A stretch of DNA of 64,000 nucleotides from Annulohypoxylon bovei var. microspora (Eukaryota > Ascomycota > Sordariomycetes > Xylariales > Hypoxylaceae): NCBI GenBank assembly GCA_022836615.1, contig MU405211.1, positions 496,001 to 560,000 of the forward strand, in the 5' to 3' direction. This document shows, in pieces, positions 23,408-35,371 of this stretch (its first letter is position 1; each line of letters starts with the position of its first letter). The notes beneath the pieces are model-generated. The model ran no database searches and was not told the origin of the DNA. It saw nothing but the letters and a program-made list of their open reading frames with translations. A program made the translations under genes and the position numbers.

Positions 23408-24954
23408 TCAGAACAGCTTAATCCCATTCCCCGCCGCCTGATCCATGAAGAAGTTCTTCACGGGACCCAACGCATTAATCGCGTTCAATCCTAACGACCT
23501 CAGCGGCACCAACGGTCCGCTTCCCACCGAGTACAGCTTATGCAGCTTATCGCACACGCCCAGCAACACATGATTAGGCCCGTACCTCTCCGCATTGTAC
23601 GATTCGAGGGACATCCGCGTGCCAATATCCTGACCGTGCGAGACCGCGTACTCGATCGTCCGGCTTAGAGACTCGACGTCGCCCTGCCCTTGGTTGAGGC
23701 CCTGCCCCGCGAGCGGGTGGATCGAGTGCGCGGCGTCGCCGACGAGAGCGACGCGCTCCCCGATGTACGTGTCCGCGTGCCGCAGCTTCAATGGGAATGA
23801 GGCTATCGTGCCCTCTTGAACGCCGACGACCGTCTGCGGGATGGCCTGGTGATTGAATTGTGTGTGCTGCAGCCTCCAAGCGAGCTCGTCAACTTGTCCG
23901 GAGCTAAGCGTGTGCATGAATTCCAGATCTACGGGATTGAGGCGGAAGGCGGCGTTCACAAGGGCGACGAGGTCCTTTGTCGAGAGGGATTTGAGAAGGG
24001 CGGCGTTCGAGGGCGTCGTAGACCAGACGAGTGTTGACAGGTTGCCTGGAAGAGGGAGCATGGCGACAGGACCTGTAGGTAAGAATCTCTGGTATGCGAT
24101 TTTCATGGCGTCTCCGCCCCAACCACTTCCTTCTAGCTCAAGCGTCGCTACGACGCCATGTCGTTCATAATCCCATCCTCTACTCTCGATCCCGGCGAAT
24201 GCTCTTACGGGACTGTTAGCTCCGTCTGCACCTACGAGTAGGCGTGCCGCCAACTTCTTCCCTCCTGCTAGATTGACAACCGGCCACTCCCTCAAATCCA
24301 AGTCATCCGTCTCCCCGCCGAACTCAATTCCCTCGACCTTCACCCCGTCAAATACCTCCACGCCTCCCAGTTCGTCCAGTCTCCCTAGCAGCCCAGACGT
24401 AAGGTTCAGGTTCTCGGTCATATACGCAATTGTCTTCCCGTCCTTGCCCGCAGCCCACTCGAACTCGATTCTAGCATCTGTAACCCCATCCCAGACCTGC
24501 ATCTCCTGGTAGTCCTGCACTCGTTCTCTCTTCACATGTCTCCAGGCCCCAATCCCGTCTAGAAATTTCGCGGAGGCGGGGGTCAGCGAGCTGCAGCGGT
24601 TCGAGAAGCGATCGGGCGGCATCTTCCACGCGCGCACCTTGCGCAGGTCCTGGGCCTCGACGAGGGCGACTCGTAGACCAGCTGTTACCGGGTTCGCTCC
24701 TGCTCCCGTTATATTAGCTTAGAGTTAAGCATTGGCATGAAAGGATAGCTGAAGGTGAGCGTACTCAGCGCAGTGAGCAGACTGAGGCCGGCCGGACCTC
24801 CACCTACGCACACGACATCGTATATATCAGGCTGTTGGGAGCTGGCGCTAGCGTAGGATCGGGACGAACGGAATGCGAGTCGACGGCTGCAGTTTCTACA
24901 TAGTTTCGGGAGGGGCCTTCGGAGCTGGCGGCTAGATAGGACGACGAAATCCAT
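23408..24954 (-). CDS. COQ6: COQ6 ubiquinone biosynthesis monooxygenase
   Basis: Mitochondrial FAD-dependent hydroxylase of coenzyme Q synthesis (C5 hydroxylation of the ring). Model complement(join(23408..24699,24765..24954)), 493 aa. The N-terminus (residues 1-40, many Arg, Ser and Leu, no acids after residue 2) is a mitochondrial presequence. Flavin motifs are all present: VVCVGGGPAGLSLLTAL (Rossmann GxGxxG), LVGADGANSPVR (DG motif) and ALVGDAAHSIHPLAGQGLN (GD motif). I chose the ATG at 24954 because it places a presequence directly before the Rossmann fold; an in-frame frame extends upstream. The intron acceptor at 24700-24701 gives the expected LRANPVTAGLRV join. Confidence 0.94.
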
Positions 24955-25447
24955 TTTGTCTGAAGTCCGCCGTGCGCAAAAGCTATTGGGAATGGAACGA
25001 TAATCGTCATTTTTTGGAGGAGCTTTAGCATGCAAGGGCCAATATTACCCGACGTTTTGCCGGATACATATAGCTTCACATGTTAGCATGAGAAGTTGAT
25101 AACTTCTTCAACAAGGACATAGTACATTTATTTTTACTTAGGCTCAAAGCAATCCGTTGTATTCATTACACTTTCATAATTATCCTACTATTTGCTATTC
25201 CGTATACCCCAAGTAAAAGCCCGAGTTCCCAATTTGCCGTGACCTTAGTGTAGGTAGGTATGTATGTTACACGCGAATACAAACTTGGAACCTCCCTAAT
25301 TGCAAACCAGCCTGAGCAGGAATATACATATGTTCTAGGTAAGAAAACTAAACAAACCCCTTACTTGATAGGTAAAAGACTATACCAAGCCCCTTATTAC
25401 ACCCACGATATGCTCGACAAAAGCTTAGGATACCATCACTCCAGCCT
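24955..25447. other. intergenic between COQ6 and the eisosome gene
   Basis: About 490 AT-rich bases: COQ6 promoter and 3' flank of the upstream neighbour. No gene found. Confidence 0.6.
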
Positions 25448-26568
25448 TTAAGGAAAGGGGCTTCTCGTATCCTCATGTGTGTCGTAGTTCGAAGTGGGCG
25501 TGGGGCTCACAAGTGGCGCCTCGGCTGCAATTGCTTTGCCACCACCAACATTAGCTTCACACTCGAAACTTAGCACTACCAGTCTTGGCGAGTATCGTGT
25601 ATTACTCACCTGTGCCTCCCCTCTCACTCTCAACAACACTAGCACCAGCGCCCGTCATCTCCTCGCCGACGAGGGAGTAGTGTTCGTCCGCGTTCTTCTC
25701 CCAGGCCTTGAGGTCATCCTCGGCATCGTTTAGGACCTGGCGCGCGGCGGCACCGTTCTCGTACGCGCGTCGGGCGTCGCCAGGTGTAACGGGTGAGTCA
25801 TCTAGGAGCTCGAGGAGGCGCCGACCGTGCTTGGCCAGAATGATCTGCTTCTCGGCACGCTCGATGACGGCGGCGAATTCGGCATCGTAGGCTTCTTTCA
25901 GCTTGTTGCGGGTCTATACCTCACGTCGCATTAATATGGCCACTTCTGAACTCACGCAACGGATGAAGAATAAGACAAAGAGAAACGAGAAAGCGGGCGT
26001 ACAATATTCGTCAACTGCGCCTCAGCAACCAGATTCTCGGCCTCGGCCCTCACCAGCTCCTGCTCGAGGATGACGAGCCTCGGGCTCTGTGGCTCCTTCA
26101 GCTTGAGCTTCTGGATGTCGTCGGCGATCTTGGCCTTGGCGTCGCGGCTGGGCTGGACGCTCTTCTCGGTGTTGCGGATGGTCTTGAGGACCCCGCGGGC
26201 GTCGTCGAGGCCGTGGGCGTACGCGTCCTCCTGCGCGCCGAGCTCCGACAGCACGACGCCGACCTTGTCGCTGACGTCCGACACGCCCTCGTCCGCCGTC
26301 TGCTCGCCCCACTCCGACAGCTGCTTGGCGATGGCCTCGCGCTCGCGCCCCGCCGTCTCGTGCGCCGACACCAGGTTGTTCGACGACTTGATCAGCTGGT
26401 ACAGCCGCCGCGAGAGCTCCGGCTGGATCGACCCCCGCAGCGACGCGAAGGAGAACCCTTTGCGCTTCGCGGGGAGAGGGGAGCCCGACGGCCCCGGCTT
26501 GCTGGAGCGGATGGAGAGGGAGCGGTTCCTAGGGTGCGGGGGATGTGTTAGCACGCCTCGATGCTCAT
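25448..26568 (-). CDS. PIL1/LSP1-family eisosome BAR-domain protein (PilB-like)
   Basis: Structural protein of eisosomes, the plasma-membrane furrows; its F-BAR-like dimer binds PI(4,5)P2. Exons on the minus strand: 26003..26528 (entered by an acceptor), 25610..25913 and 25448..25554, all in frame. The core is unmistakable: QLSEWGEQTADEGVSDVSDK, KTIRNTEKSVQPSRDAKAKI, VILEQELVRAEAENLVAEAQ and LLELLDDSPVTPGDARRAY. The N-terminus NRSLSIRSS is a likely phosphorylation region. It resembles the divergent PilB paralogue more than canonical Pil1 (KRKGFSFASLRG segment). The first exon is unresolved: one option is ATG at 26568 with a 26-base intron, which would be unusually short. Confidence 0.9.
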
Positions 26569-27786
26569 GACTATTGGATGTGATAGTGCAATTGGGTTGG
26601 GTGAAAAGGTAGGCTGGGTCGGCGAGGGTTTACAAGTAGGTTGACCCCTGGGATCGAGTGCTCCCCTGCCGGCTGAGCTGAGACACTCTCTCTAGCTCGG
26701 ACACGCCTTTCGAGTTATTGCTAAAGAATTGGAAATCCATCGTGACCTACATGATGTATTCAAGGTAGAAGAATTAAGCGTATTGGATTGATTCGTTGTA
26801 TTAGTTGTGACAACTGCAGGCACCTAGTTAGCTGGCTACTTCCATTTGTCTTCATGCTTTCTTCGTATTGTTTAGATATGTGGTTTCCTATTTCGGTGTT
26901 CTTAGTCCTACAAGACTTTCCCATTGTTTTATAACGCAGTTACACAAAGCCAATAAAATTAAGTATTGAAGGTACGAAGCTTCCGAGTCCCTATTTTAAT
27001 ATACTTGAGATTACATATTAACAATATGAGATATCTATTGGACTTACAGAATATTCTCAAATGGTTATTGTTGATATCTGACGTTAATTATAGGTGGAGC
27101 GCTATATGTATCTTGTAGATCAGATCGGTATACTCGAGCAGGGATTTATTAGGAGCGCAAATAAAGAACCAGCTAATAGTATTCAAGCATTGGAATTCTT
27201 TGGAATTGACACATTCAATAACTTGACAACAACACAAATGTACATTTGAACGAGAGAAAATGCATCAACCCCTCTTCTAACCGACCTCAGCTATACATCA
27301 CATCACTTCTGCAAAAAAGAAACATGGATACGCTTACGGGAAATAGAGAATAGTGCAGACAGAGTCTCGAATACGGAAGATGACGACGAAGGGAAGCTAA
27401 AGAACCATCATGATGTCATTTTTTGTGCATTAATCTAGATGTGCTTTGGAGCTGTAAACCGACACCCCGCTTGGCCCGAGCGCTAATATTGCAATGCTCC
27501 CCCCTATCCTTTCCATCCTTTTCAAACATTGTAAATTCAAACTCCTCGATTAAGAAAACTCATTAAGCGTTCAAGTGTTCGTAGGTACAGTACAAGAAAC
27601 GAAGATTATACCCCAATATTAAATATCCATAAGTGTAAGTGTCAAATTATATATCCCGGCCCGATTTCTTTTTTTAGATGTTCTCAGATGTTGTAATGTG
27701 TAATGTGTGGTGCTGTAATTTCTGGTTGTTTTATATGGCAGTGTGAATTGGTTGGTTGTAAAGTGAGTTGGCGGCAACCTCGCTTC
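26569..27786. other. AT-rich intergenic spacer
   Basis: About 1.2 kb without a supported gene. It contains the promoter of the eisosome gene and possibly a missing short first exon. Pyrimidine- and A-rich runs occur around 27300-27680. Confidence 0.55.
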
Positions 27787-28038
27787 TCAGCGGTACCGAG
27801 TCTGGCTGGTCCTCTCGTAAACCACTGGGTTGCTGTGTCGGTAGCTAGTGGTACTGACACGCGGGCTGTGGTGTGTAGTGTGCGAGTGGTAGCTGACCCT
27901 TGGCGTGGAAGAGCGGTGGTGATGGTGGTGGGCTTGTCTCACGGGGATGTACTCTTCATGGTAGTAGTACTTCTTCGATGGCTCAGTACGGAAACACATT
28001 CTGTCGGTCTCGGTGTGGATAGAAACGTGGTAGGTCAT
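27787..28038 (-). CDS. small His/Tyr-rich protein, function unknown
   Basis: 83-residue frame from an ATG with no intron. The sequence is ordered in a non-random way: an N-terminal MTYHVSIHTETDR segment, then KKYYYHEEYIPVRQ, a run of five His, and a Ser/His/Tyr-rich tail ending in TRYR. No signal peptide or membrane helix. Its + strand complement also opens a longer frame (27703-28101), but the minus protein has the more plausible composition. Family not recognised. The His clusters could bind metal, which is only an inference. Confidence 0.5.
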   Translation of the reverse strand: MTYHVSIHTETDRMCFRTEPSKKYYYHEEYIPVRQAHHHHHRSSTPRVSYHSHTTHHSPRVSTTSYRHSNPVVYERTSQTRYR

Positions 28039-29608
28039 AACCTTGATGTTATCGGGTTATATGAGATGATTGGGATGATAGGTCGTTTGTTGAAAGTCTA
28101 GATATAATATTTGAGTAGACTTAAGAGGGTGCAGTGAATAGTTGAAGTTTTCGAGTGATGAGGGCTTTAAGACTTTATTAGTTGATGGAACTGAGTAGAT
28201 AGGTGTAGATGTCGATAGAATGGATGGAATGAAGAGTCGATTCTGGAAATTAATAAAGCGGAAGACAGTTACGTATTTATAAATTATCCATCTTCAGATG
28301 ACCTATGACCAAGTTCAGCCTTGCTTACCCAAAAGCGTCACGAGAGGGGGGCTTCGGTGTAACCGTCCTACGCATACACACTGAAGAAAGCATCTTGGCA
28401 TGCGTCCTAGATCATTGGCGCCGGATTCCCAGTTATCGAGGTCATCGAGGATCCTCGCGCGCATCCCATTTTTCCATGCTGTAATCCCTGCTGCTACTAA
28501 TACCGACATACTGGCAAACTGGCATGTATTACAAGCAGGTAAAAAGAAACTTGGTCGTACGAGAGCTGCAGGAGCCTTGACATCTTCCGCGCCACACACG
28601 CAGCCTATCATGGGATCTAGAACCATCGCTGCCGTCGGGCGGGACGGCGGAGAATCTTGCCAAGAACGCCGTCATTTTGGTTCTGAGACTTGGACTTACA
28701 CTGCGTCGCGACTTTTACACGAACAGGTTGAACCTGGTCGTGGCGACCTATAACACGAGATGAACCGTTATATTCTATGCAGCCGGGCGGGCTGGATATC
28801 TCATACAGCATGTCTAGCCCTGGAGGTCTTTTGTGTCAAGAACCGGGGAGTTTTAGTATTCTGCTGTGCCTTATTTCGTGCTCGTGTCCATTGGCAACTA
28901 TGTATGTATCCATCGATCCATCGTGATGCTGTGCTTAATAGATACCCACGAAACCCACCTATAATGTATCGTCTTATTCCGCCTCAATTTATCCTTGCAG
29001 ATATAGTATCCATATATAGCGGAATGTTATGCTCTAGTCTGCTAACCTACTCATTCCTATGATGATGTTCTATTGCTTTTTTATCTTTACAGCCCTAGCT
29101 GCCTGGATCTAATGCGATGCCATATACCGGTTCTGCACTTTTCGCATTCCCGTTCCGAAGTGTCTTAGCAGCACAACCTATGATGTTGCGTCTACGTCAG
29201 CATGCATTCTTAATCACAAGCCAACTTCCATCAATGCCATCAAGCTAGTTTAGCTCCGTCGTATAGTGCTACCTCAACTAAGCTGCTAAGGACCCTTGGA
29301 CCCTGTAAATCCAGATTCCAGATATTTAGCCATAATACCAAGTATTCACCGAAATCGAGTAATGACATCGCTCACCTTACCGATTTTGAGGATACCTAGC
29401 GCCGTCCTCTTCACCTGGGATAAGTTGAAAATAGTTGAAAATAGTTACGTCAAATCGAAGGAATTTAGTTCATTTCAGTATTCATTCACGCCGGAGCTAT
29501 GCCCTGAGCTACTCTAGAGTTTTCCTAGGCCGCCATACAATCCTTTTGGAAAACCTGTAATGTACACACACGCATATGTACCTAGTCCCAAAAAGAACCA
29601 AACGCCCC
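28039..29608. other. intergenic, no supported gene
   Basis: About 1.6 kb. Frames on both strands at 28315-28753 overlap each other and neither has a recognisable motif; the minus one is Cys-containing (GCVCGAEDVK). The rest is AT-rich. The right end is the 3' flank of OST1. Confidence 0.5.
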
Positions 29609-31200
29609 TTATTTCGTCGAGAACTTTACATCCACCTTTGAGATCGCCCAGATCCCAACAAATAACGCCACCATGCTTGAGAAGACGATCAATGGCTTGC
29701 GAAGGCTGGCTGTTAACGAATAATCGTAAGAGACGATTAGGTCGCGGCCTCGGAAGTCGTCTACCAAGTTCCTCGCCTTGATTGTTAGCACTGTGCGACC
29801 GACGGTATCCAAATACGTCTTTTGCTGATCGACCACGAAATCCGTGATAGAAGATTCGGGGATCGTCGTATAGAAACGAACATTGCTGCGACACAGTTAG
29901 AAGATATCGGATTAGGAAAGGTATTCAATGACACTCACTCAGCGCCCTCGGGCAAAAGTACGCGGACTTGGACCTGCTCGAACGCGACGCCTTCCATTTG
30001 CTTAGGACCCTCGATGAAAGGTACGTTTAACAGATAGCTGTCGCCAGACTTCTTTCGCAGAAATTTCTTGGCATCCGCATTCCAGCCAATCGTGAATGGA
30101 TACTTCCAGCCACCGAAAACCGGGTAACGAGGCTTAAGTTCGAGGACGGCCTCTCTTTGGTTAGAGCGGAAATGCGATGTCGACACGTTACCAATTGCAT
30201 CCGTGAAGTAAGCATCCTTGCTTCCAACCTTAAGAGGGACCTTGATTTCTCTCAAGGCGTACGAGGTAGGGTTGAAATACTGGGACTGTGCCCATTTAAC
30301 CCTGCTAAACTGCGACGAGAGGTTTGCGCCGTGGTTATAAAGGGTGTATCGCTCTTCGAATGCGACGTTTCCTCCCCAGTGGCTGACCTCGATGTCTCGC
30401 TCATAAAGCGACACGTGGGTAACGGGTTTAGTAAACTCGAACCTCACCTTAGCTGGAGACACTGCGCCGGCTGGGACCTCGGGGAAGGGACCGTAGGTAA
30501 GCTTGGCACCTTGCTTCTGAGGGAATTCCTTGATCTCGCCACTACCAGCAATCTTGGTGTAATCGGGAACATCAGAAGATGGAAGCTTGACTTCAGTCTT
30601 CTGCTTCAGCGTAGGGTAGGCTGACAGAGCATAGGCCGAGAATTGGTAGACGAGATATTGCTTGTCGGATTGTTCGATCGCAGCTGGTAAGGGTGTGAAT
30701 GTGTCAAGGTAGTAGAATGAGATACCTAGGGTCTGTTGACCCTTGGCCGGCAAGGGTGCGGGTAGTCGAATGCGATAGTACTGAATGTCACTAATATTCT
30801 GTTAGCGACTAGAACACAACAATCCAAAGATAAATGTAGGTTCTCCTTACCTTGATGGATCGAATTCAACGACTTCTGCGACAAAGCCTGATACGCTAGG
30901 ATCTTTTCTATCCTTCACCTCAATGCCACCAACCCTTTCTAGCTGCGCACTCGTGAATGGGAGGAAGTATTCATCTTGAGGCTCTGACGATATGTTCTCG
31001 ATTAAAACATTGATAGACTCCTTCGCATAGTTCTTTTCTAAAGAGATCACATGTACCAGGTTGGCATTCTTGAAGACCTGAGGGGGGTTGAAGGTAGCTG
31101 GGAGGATGACCTTAGACGATGATGGTCCAGCTGTGTTAGATTCGCCGATGGCCTGCGAAAAGAAAGTGAGGCAGGTAGCTGCGACCGCAGAGAACTTCAT
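29609..31200 (-). CDS. OST1: OST1/ribophorin I, oligosaccharyltransferase subunit
   Basis: Type I ER membrane subunit of the oligosaccharyltransferase that transfers the glycan made by the ALG pathway to Asn residues. Model complement(join(29609..29885,29939..30790,30851..31200)), 492 aa. A cleavable signal peptide lies at residues 1-20 (MKFSAVAATCLTFFSQAIGE). Ribophorin I marks include LPFTSAQLERVGGIEVKDR, YYRIRLPAPLPAKGQQTL, SHWGGNVAFEERYTLYNHGA and FNPTSYALREIKVPLK. One C-terminal membrane helix (PLIVFSSMVALFVGIWAI) precedes a short lysine-containing tail. The splice sites give the joins PSSDIQYYR and GADNVRFY. Confidence 0.95.
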
Positions 31201-32845
31201 GACGAAAAAAGACCGAATGGGCTACTCATGAAAAAATGAGTAGCGCCGATGGATGTTAATGATCAACGGCGTTGCTGTCTTGACTTAGACAGCTACATGT
31301 GGCTTTTCTCTAAGGTGATAGACTTTAGAGCTCCAAATCTTAAGGTACACCTTTCAAAAAGTTACAGCTTACGTTGCCAATGCGCGTCTGGACCGACTAA
31401 ACCGGGATTGAGGAAGCACGTTAATCCGTGTACAATCAAAGATGGCGTTAGACCGTTTTTAGTTAGAGACATTAGAGCTGCACGACAAAATACGACAGGG
31501 TACCGCAACCCCATATTTTTGATGGAGCCGATTGTCTGGACCTGTCATATTTTGATAAATTAAAGCTCTAAGAAGCGATTTAGAACCTTCAACTCTCATA
31601 GAATTGTATGCATTAAAAGTCTCAACATCACATTACCATCGAATCATCACATGTGATATTTCTAATTATTTATACCGAAGAGTTATTTCCTAATCTTATG
31701 AATCCAGGAAACAAATCGCTCAAATGCCTCTCCCAGCCTTATCTATCCCCAGCAATACCCCACGACGGCACAGTCCTAAAGGATTGAAAAGGACGTGACA
31801 GCTTGAAAACTTTCGATGTTAGAATGCGGGGTGACAAGGTATCAAACTTCAAATTTGAATAACCTCAGCTTACACGGACAGCACGGGATTTAGTGCCTCT
31901 TACGGAGTTCCATCCTGATTGTTGACAAGTCCGCAGCTGTGTAAATCACACGTACGTACATACTTACACATGTACATCCGTAATCCTTCTCGAATCACCC
32001 ATCGTCCCGAACAGACGGATGGCGTCTATGTACTTAACCTTAAAAGTGAAGCACACCGCTGTTATGGTCCACCTTTGAAGAGTGTTGTTTGATAGGTAGG
32101 CCAAGTGAAGGAAGTCATCATTTGTGTAATGACATGAAATTGTTGGAACATGTTCAAATCAAATGCGTACAATAAGACAAATAGGGACTGGATGGAAGCT
32201 ACGGAGATACGCATGTACTCGCAGATCCGCACGTATGTACACGGGTACATATGTATGTACAGTAATTGCCCAGGCGAGATATCTTGGTGGGGTTTACATT
32301 AGATCCACTCAGCCAACCCAAACCAAACCCAAGCCCAGCATGACATTATAGCCAATAAAAGTCTACCAAAATTGGTAATAGACCAATGAATTACTGGAAA
32401 CTTAATTTGTGGGTCTTGGATGGAGGGGCACTTTTCGTCAAGCTTAAATTCCCCTCACCATTCAAAAGACCTTAAGCTCCAGTAGCAATCAACTACGCCG
32501 TCCTTCCTTCTCATTGCATTGCTTTACCACTTTTGTATGTCAAGATCTTTCTGAGCTGAGTAAGTTTTTATCTCCTTAATTCGTTTCCGGGTCCCTCCTA
32601 TTTGTCCAAGCTCCGAGCCAGCCCAGACAACCCTGAAAACCCTCACTATTTATTAGTTAGCACATGGCACGACCGGGATTGTTTGCTCAACATCTTTTCT
32701 TCTAAGCTTCTTTTCTTTTCTCTTCTATCTGATATACTATTGATTACACTAACACCGTGGTTTTAGATATCTAAGTTGTTTCAGATATCCTTCCTTGTTA
32801 TCGACATTTCTTGGATATTAATAAAATTCTATTATCACAATCAAA
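31201..32845. other. divergent region between OST1 and hexokinase
   Basis: About 1.6 kb with opposite start codons on each side. It has no supported gene; frames at 31249-31563 and 32062-32351 lack motifs. The last 150 bases are pyrimidine-rich (CTTTTCTTTTCTCTTC type), as in strong fungal promoters and 5' leaders. Confidence 0.6.
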
Positions 32846-35221
32846 ATGGTCGGTCTCGGTCCTCGAAAGCCACCATCCCGAAAGGGTATGTATAATATTA
32901 TTTTCAATGTTTGACCTCAGCTTCAACTTTAGTCTAGTCTTGGTGTATTTTCGAAACTGGGTACAGAAGTTACCTGGTTTTCAGGCACCTGGGTACTTGA
33001 GATGCTTAACTGGGATATACCCCTTTTGCTACGCATTGTACCTTCTTTCCCTGAGTAATCAGATGAATGGGATTCGATTAGACCACTCTGTTGTTACACA
33101 TAACATCAATCATCTATGAGCAGAGTTGCTCCTTCCATCCACGTTGCGCAAACATTTACATTTATACCGTAATGGGACGGGACAATGTGAGCTCATCGAA
33201 GTTTACGTGTGTTGTATGGATTTCTATTTGATCTAAGTATTTGAGATCACAAAGTCATGTTTTAACCACCAGACTTTTCTCTATAAATACCTAAATTTTC
33301 ATAGTATTCTCTACTCTCTTCCCTAACATACTCATATTTGAATTATCTTTCAATTATTGATTTTATTCATATTATTCGTTATTGTTACTTGGGAGTCATC
33401 ATGGAGGCTGGCCAGAGACCAACTGCGCTTGGTCTTGCAACGAAGCTTCATTCATATCACCATCACCATCATGGCAACTCTCGAGATGGAATCAATGGTT
33501 CTTTATGCCTCATAATTTAAATCTATATAGTATACTAATGTTAATTATCACAGGGTCGATGGCCGATGTGCCAAAAGATCTTCTCACCGAGATCAAGAAA
33601 TTAGAAGATCTATTCGCCGTTGATACGACTAAGCTCAAGGAAATCACCACGCATTTCGTTTCCGAGCTTGAGAAGGGTAATTTAATCATTTGGCATTAGA
33701 AAGAAACGACACTGACAACTCGATAGGCCTGAGTGTAGCAGGTGGCAGCATCGTAAGCTCAAGACTCAACATACTTACGTATGCTTTTTACACATGTATA
33801 ACGTAATAACGTGTTGTGTAGCCAATGAACCCAACATGGGTTATGGATTTCCCAGATGGATCTGAGACCGGCACCTATTTGGCCTTAGATATGGGCGGTA
33901 CTAATCTGCGTGTTTGTGAGATTACCTTGACGGATAACAAGTCGGAGTTCGACATCATCCAGTCCAAGTACCGCATGCCCGAGGAGCTAAAGACTGGCGA
34001 TTCCGAGGAACTGTGGGAATACATCGCCGATTGCTTGAAGCAATTCATCGAGACTCACCATGGTGAAATCTCCCCATCACAAGGAAAGATTCCGCTTGGT
34101 TTTACATTCTCGTACCCGGCTACTCAGAACTACATCGACGAAGGTGTTCTACAACGATGGACCAAGGGTTTTGATATCAATGGTGTCGAAGGTCGCAATG
34201 TTGTGCCGCTTCTAGAAGCTGCCTTAGACGCGCAGGTAGGTTGAGAATGACTATAGGAGGATACCTAAAGACAATATTGACGGATTTACAGGAAGTTCCT
34301 ATTAAAGTCTCGGCTCTGATCAATGATACTACTGGTACTCTCATTGCTTCTGCCTACACTGACCCTAAGATGGCTATCGGATGCATCTTCGGAACTGGTT
34401 GCAATGCTGCGTACATGGAGAACTGTGGTTCTATCCCCAAGTTGGCCCACCTGAACCTCGACCCGAGTTTGCCAATGGCTATCAACTGTGAGTGGGGCGC
34501 CTTTGACAACGAGCACAAGGTCCTTCCACGAACTCCCTACGATATCATCATCGACAAGCAATCGCCGCGACCAGGCCAGCAGGCTTTTGAGAAGTGTATA
34601 GCTGGTCTTTATCTCGGTGAAATCTTCCGACTGATTTTGGTCGATTTACATGACAATAAGGAGGTTCACATTTTCGAGGGACAGGACATCAAGTATCTTC
34701 GAAAGCCGTATACTCTTGATTCATCCTTCCTCTCGGCAATCGAGGAGTAAGTTATCACATGAATGTTATTTGATTCTGTCCAGCTGACCCTCGGTAGTGA
34801 CCCATTTGAGAACCTGCAAGAGACTGCAGATATATTCCAGGAGAAGCTCCACTTAGCTACTACTCGCCCCGAACTTGAGCTGATCCGCCGAGCTGCTGAA
34901 CTTATCGGTACACGTGCCGCCCGATTGTCAGCCTGTGGTGTTGCTGCTATTTGCACCAAGAAGAACCTCCAACCCTGCCATGTGGGCGCAGACGGTTCCG
35001 TATTCAACAAATACCCGCATTTCAAGGCTCGAGGCGCGCAGGCTCTCCGGGAGATTCTTGACTGGCCAGCTAAGAAGAGCTCCAAGGAGGAAGACCCGGT
35101 GGAAATCCTCGCGGCCGAAGATGGAAGTGGTGTCGGCGCCGCCGTTATCGCTGCTCTTACACTGAAGAGAGTGCAGAAGGGTAACGTTGCTGGTATTTTG
35201 CACCCCGAAAACTTCAAATAA
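32846..35221 (+). CDS. HXK: hexokinase
   Basis: Phosphorylates glucose and other hexoses with ATP at the start of glycolysis; fungal hexokinases can also act in glucose sensing. Model join(32846..32885,33554..33676,33727..33752,33822..34235,34292..34746,34798..35221), 493 aa. Motifs: ALDMGGTNLRVCEI (phosphate 1, about residue 86), PLGFTFSYPATQ (sugar binding), SALINDTTGTLIASAY, IGCIFGTGCNAAYME, INCEWGAFDNE and the C-terminal GSGVGAAVIAAL adenosine motif. The start MVGLGPRKPPSRKG followed by SMADVPKDLL matches what I know of hexokinases in this group. The first intron is 668 bases, far longer than the others (50-76), and holds a second candidate first exon. Confidence 0.95.
33282..33289 (+). 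promoter_or_regulatory. TATA-like element inside hexokinase intron 1
   Basis: TATAAATA followed by a C/T-rich stretch (TTCTCTACTCTCTTCCC at about 33305), 112 bases before the ATG of the candidate alternative first exon. This is the spacing expected of a fungal core promoter. Inference from sequence only. Confidence 0.35.
33401..33497 (+). other. candidate alternative first exon of hexokinase
   Basis: Inside the long first intron, an ATG opens 32 codons (MEAGQRPTALGLATKLHSY, five His, then GNSRDGIN) that end at a GT (33498) with the same phase 1 as the annotated first exon. Splicing to 33554 removes a 56-base intron with a TACTAAT branch-type sequence and gives GIN-GSMADVPK in frame, a 512-aa isoform. 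The donor GTTCTT is weak. A TATA-like element lies 112-119 bases upstream of its ATG. Confidence 0.5.
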
Positions 35222-35371
35222 GCAACGGGATGATCCGAAGAGATAGCGTAGCTTATCTACAGAAAAACAACGGCGTCCCCTAGAAGGTTAGACATAGAGA
35301 GGGCTGTCCAAACACAACAGAAAAACAATAGGTGTCTGGCTACGGGACTAGAACTAAGATGCGATACGGGG

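Noticed and set aside
28315..28753. Overlapping 103- and 117-codon frames on opposite strands
   Set aside because: Neither shows a recognisable domain and they contradict each other.
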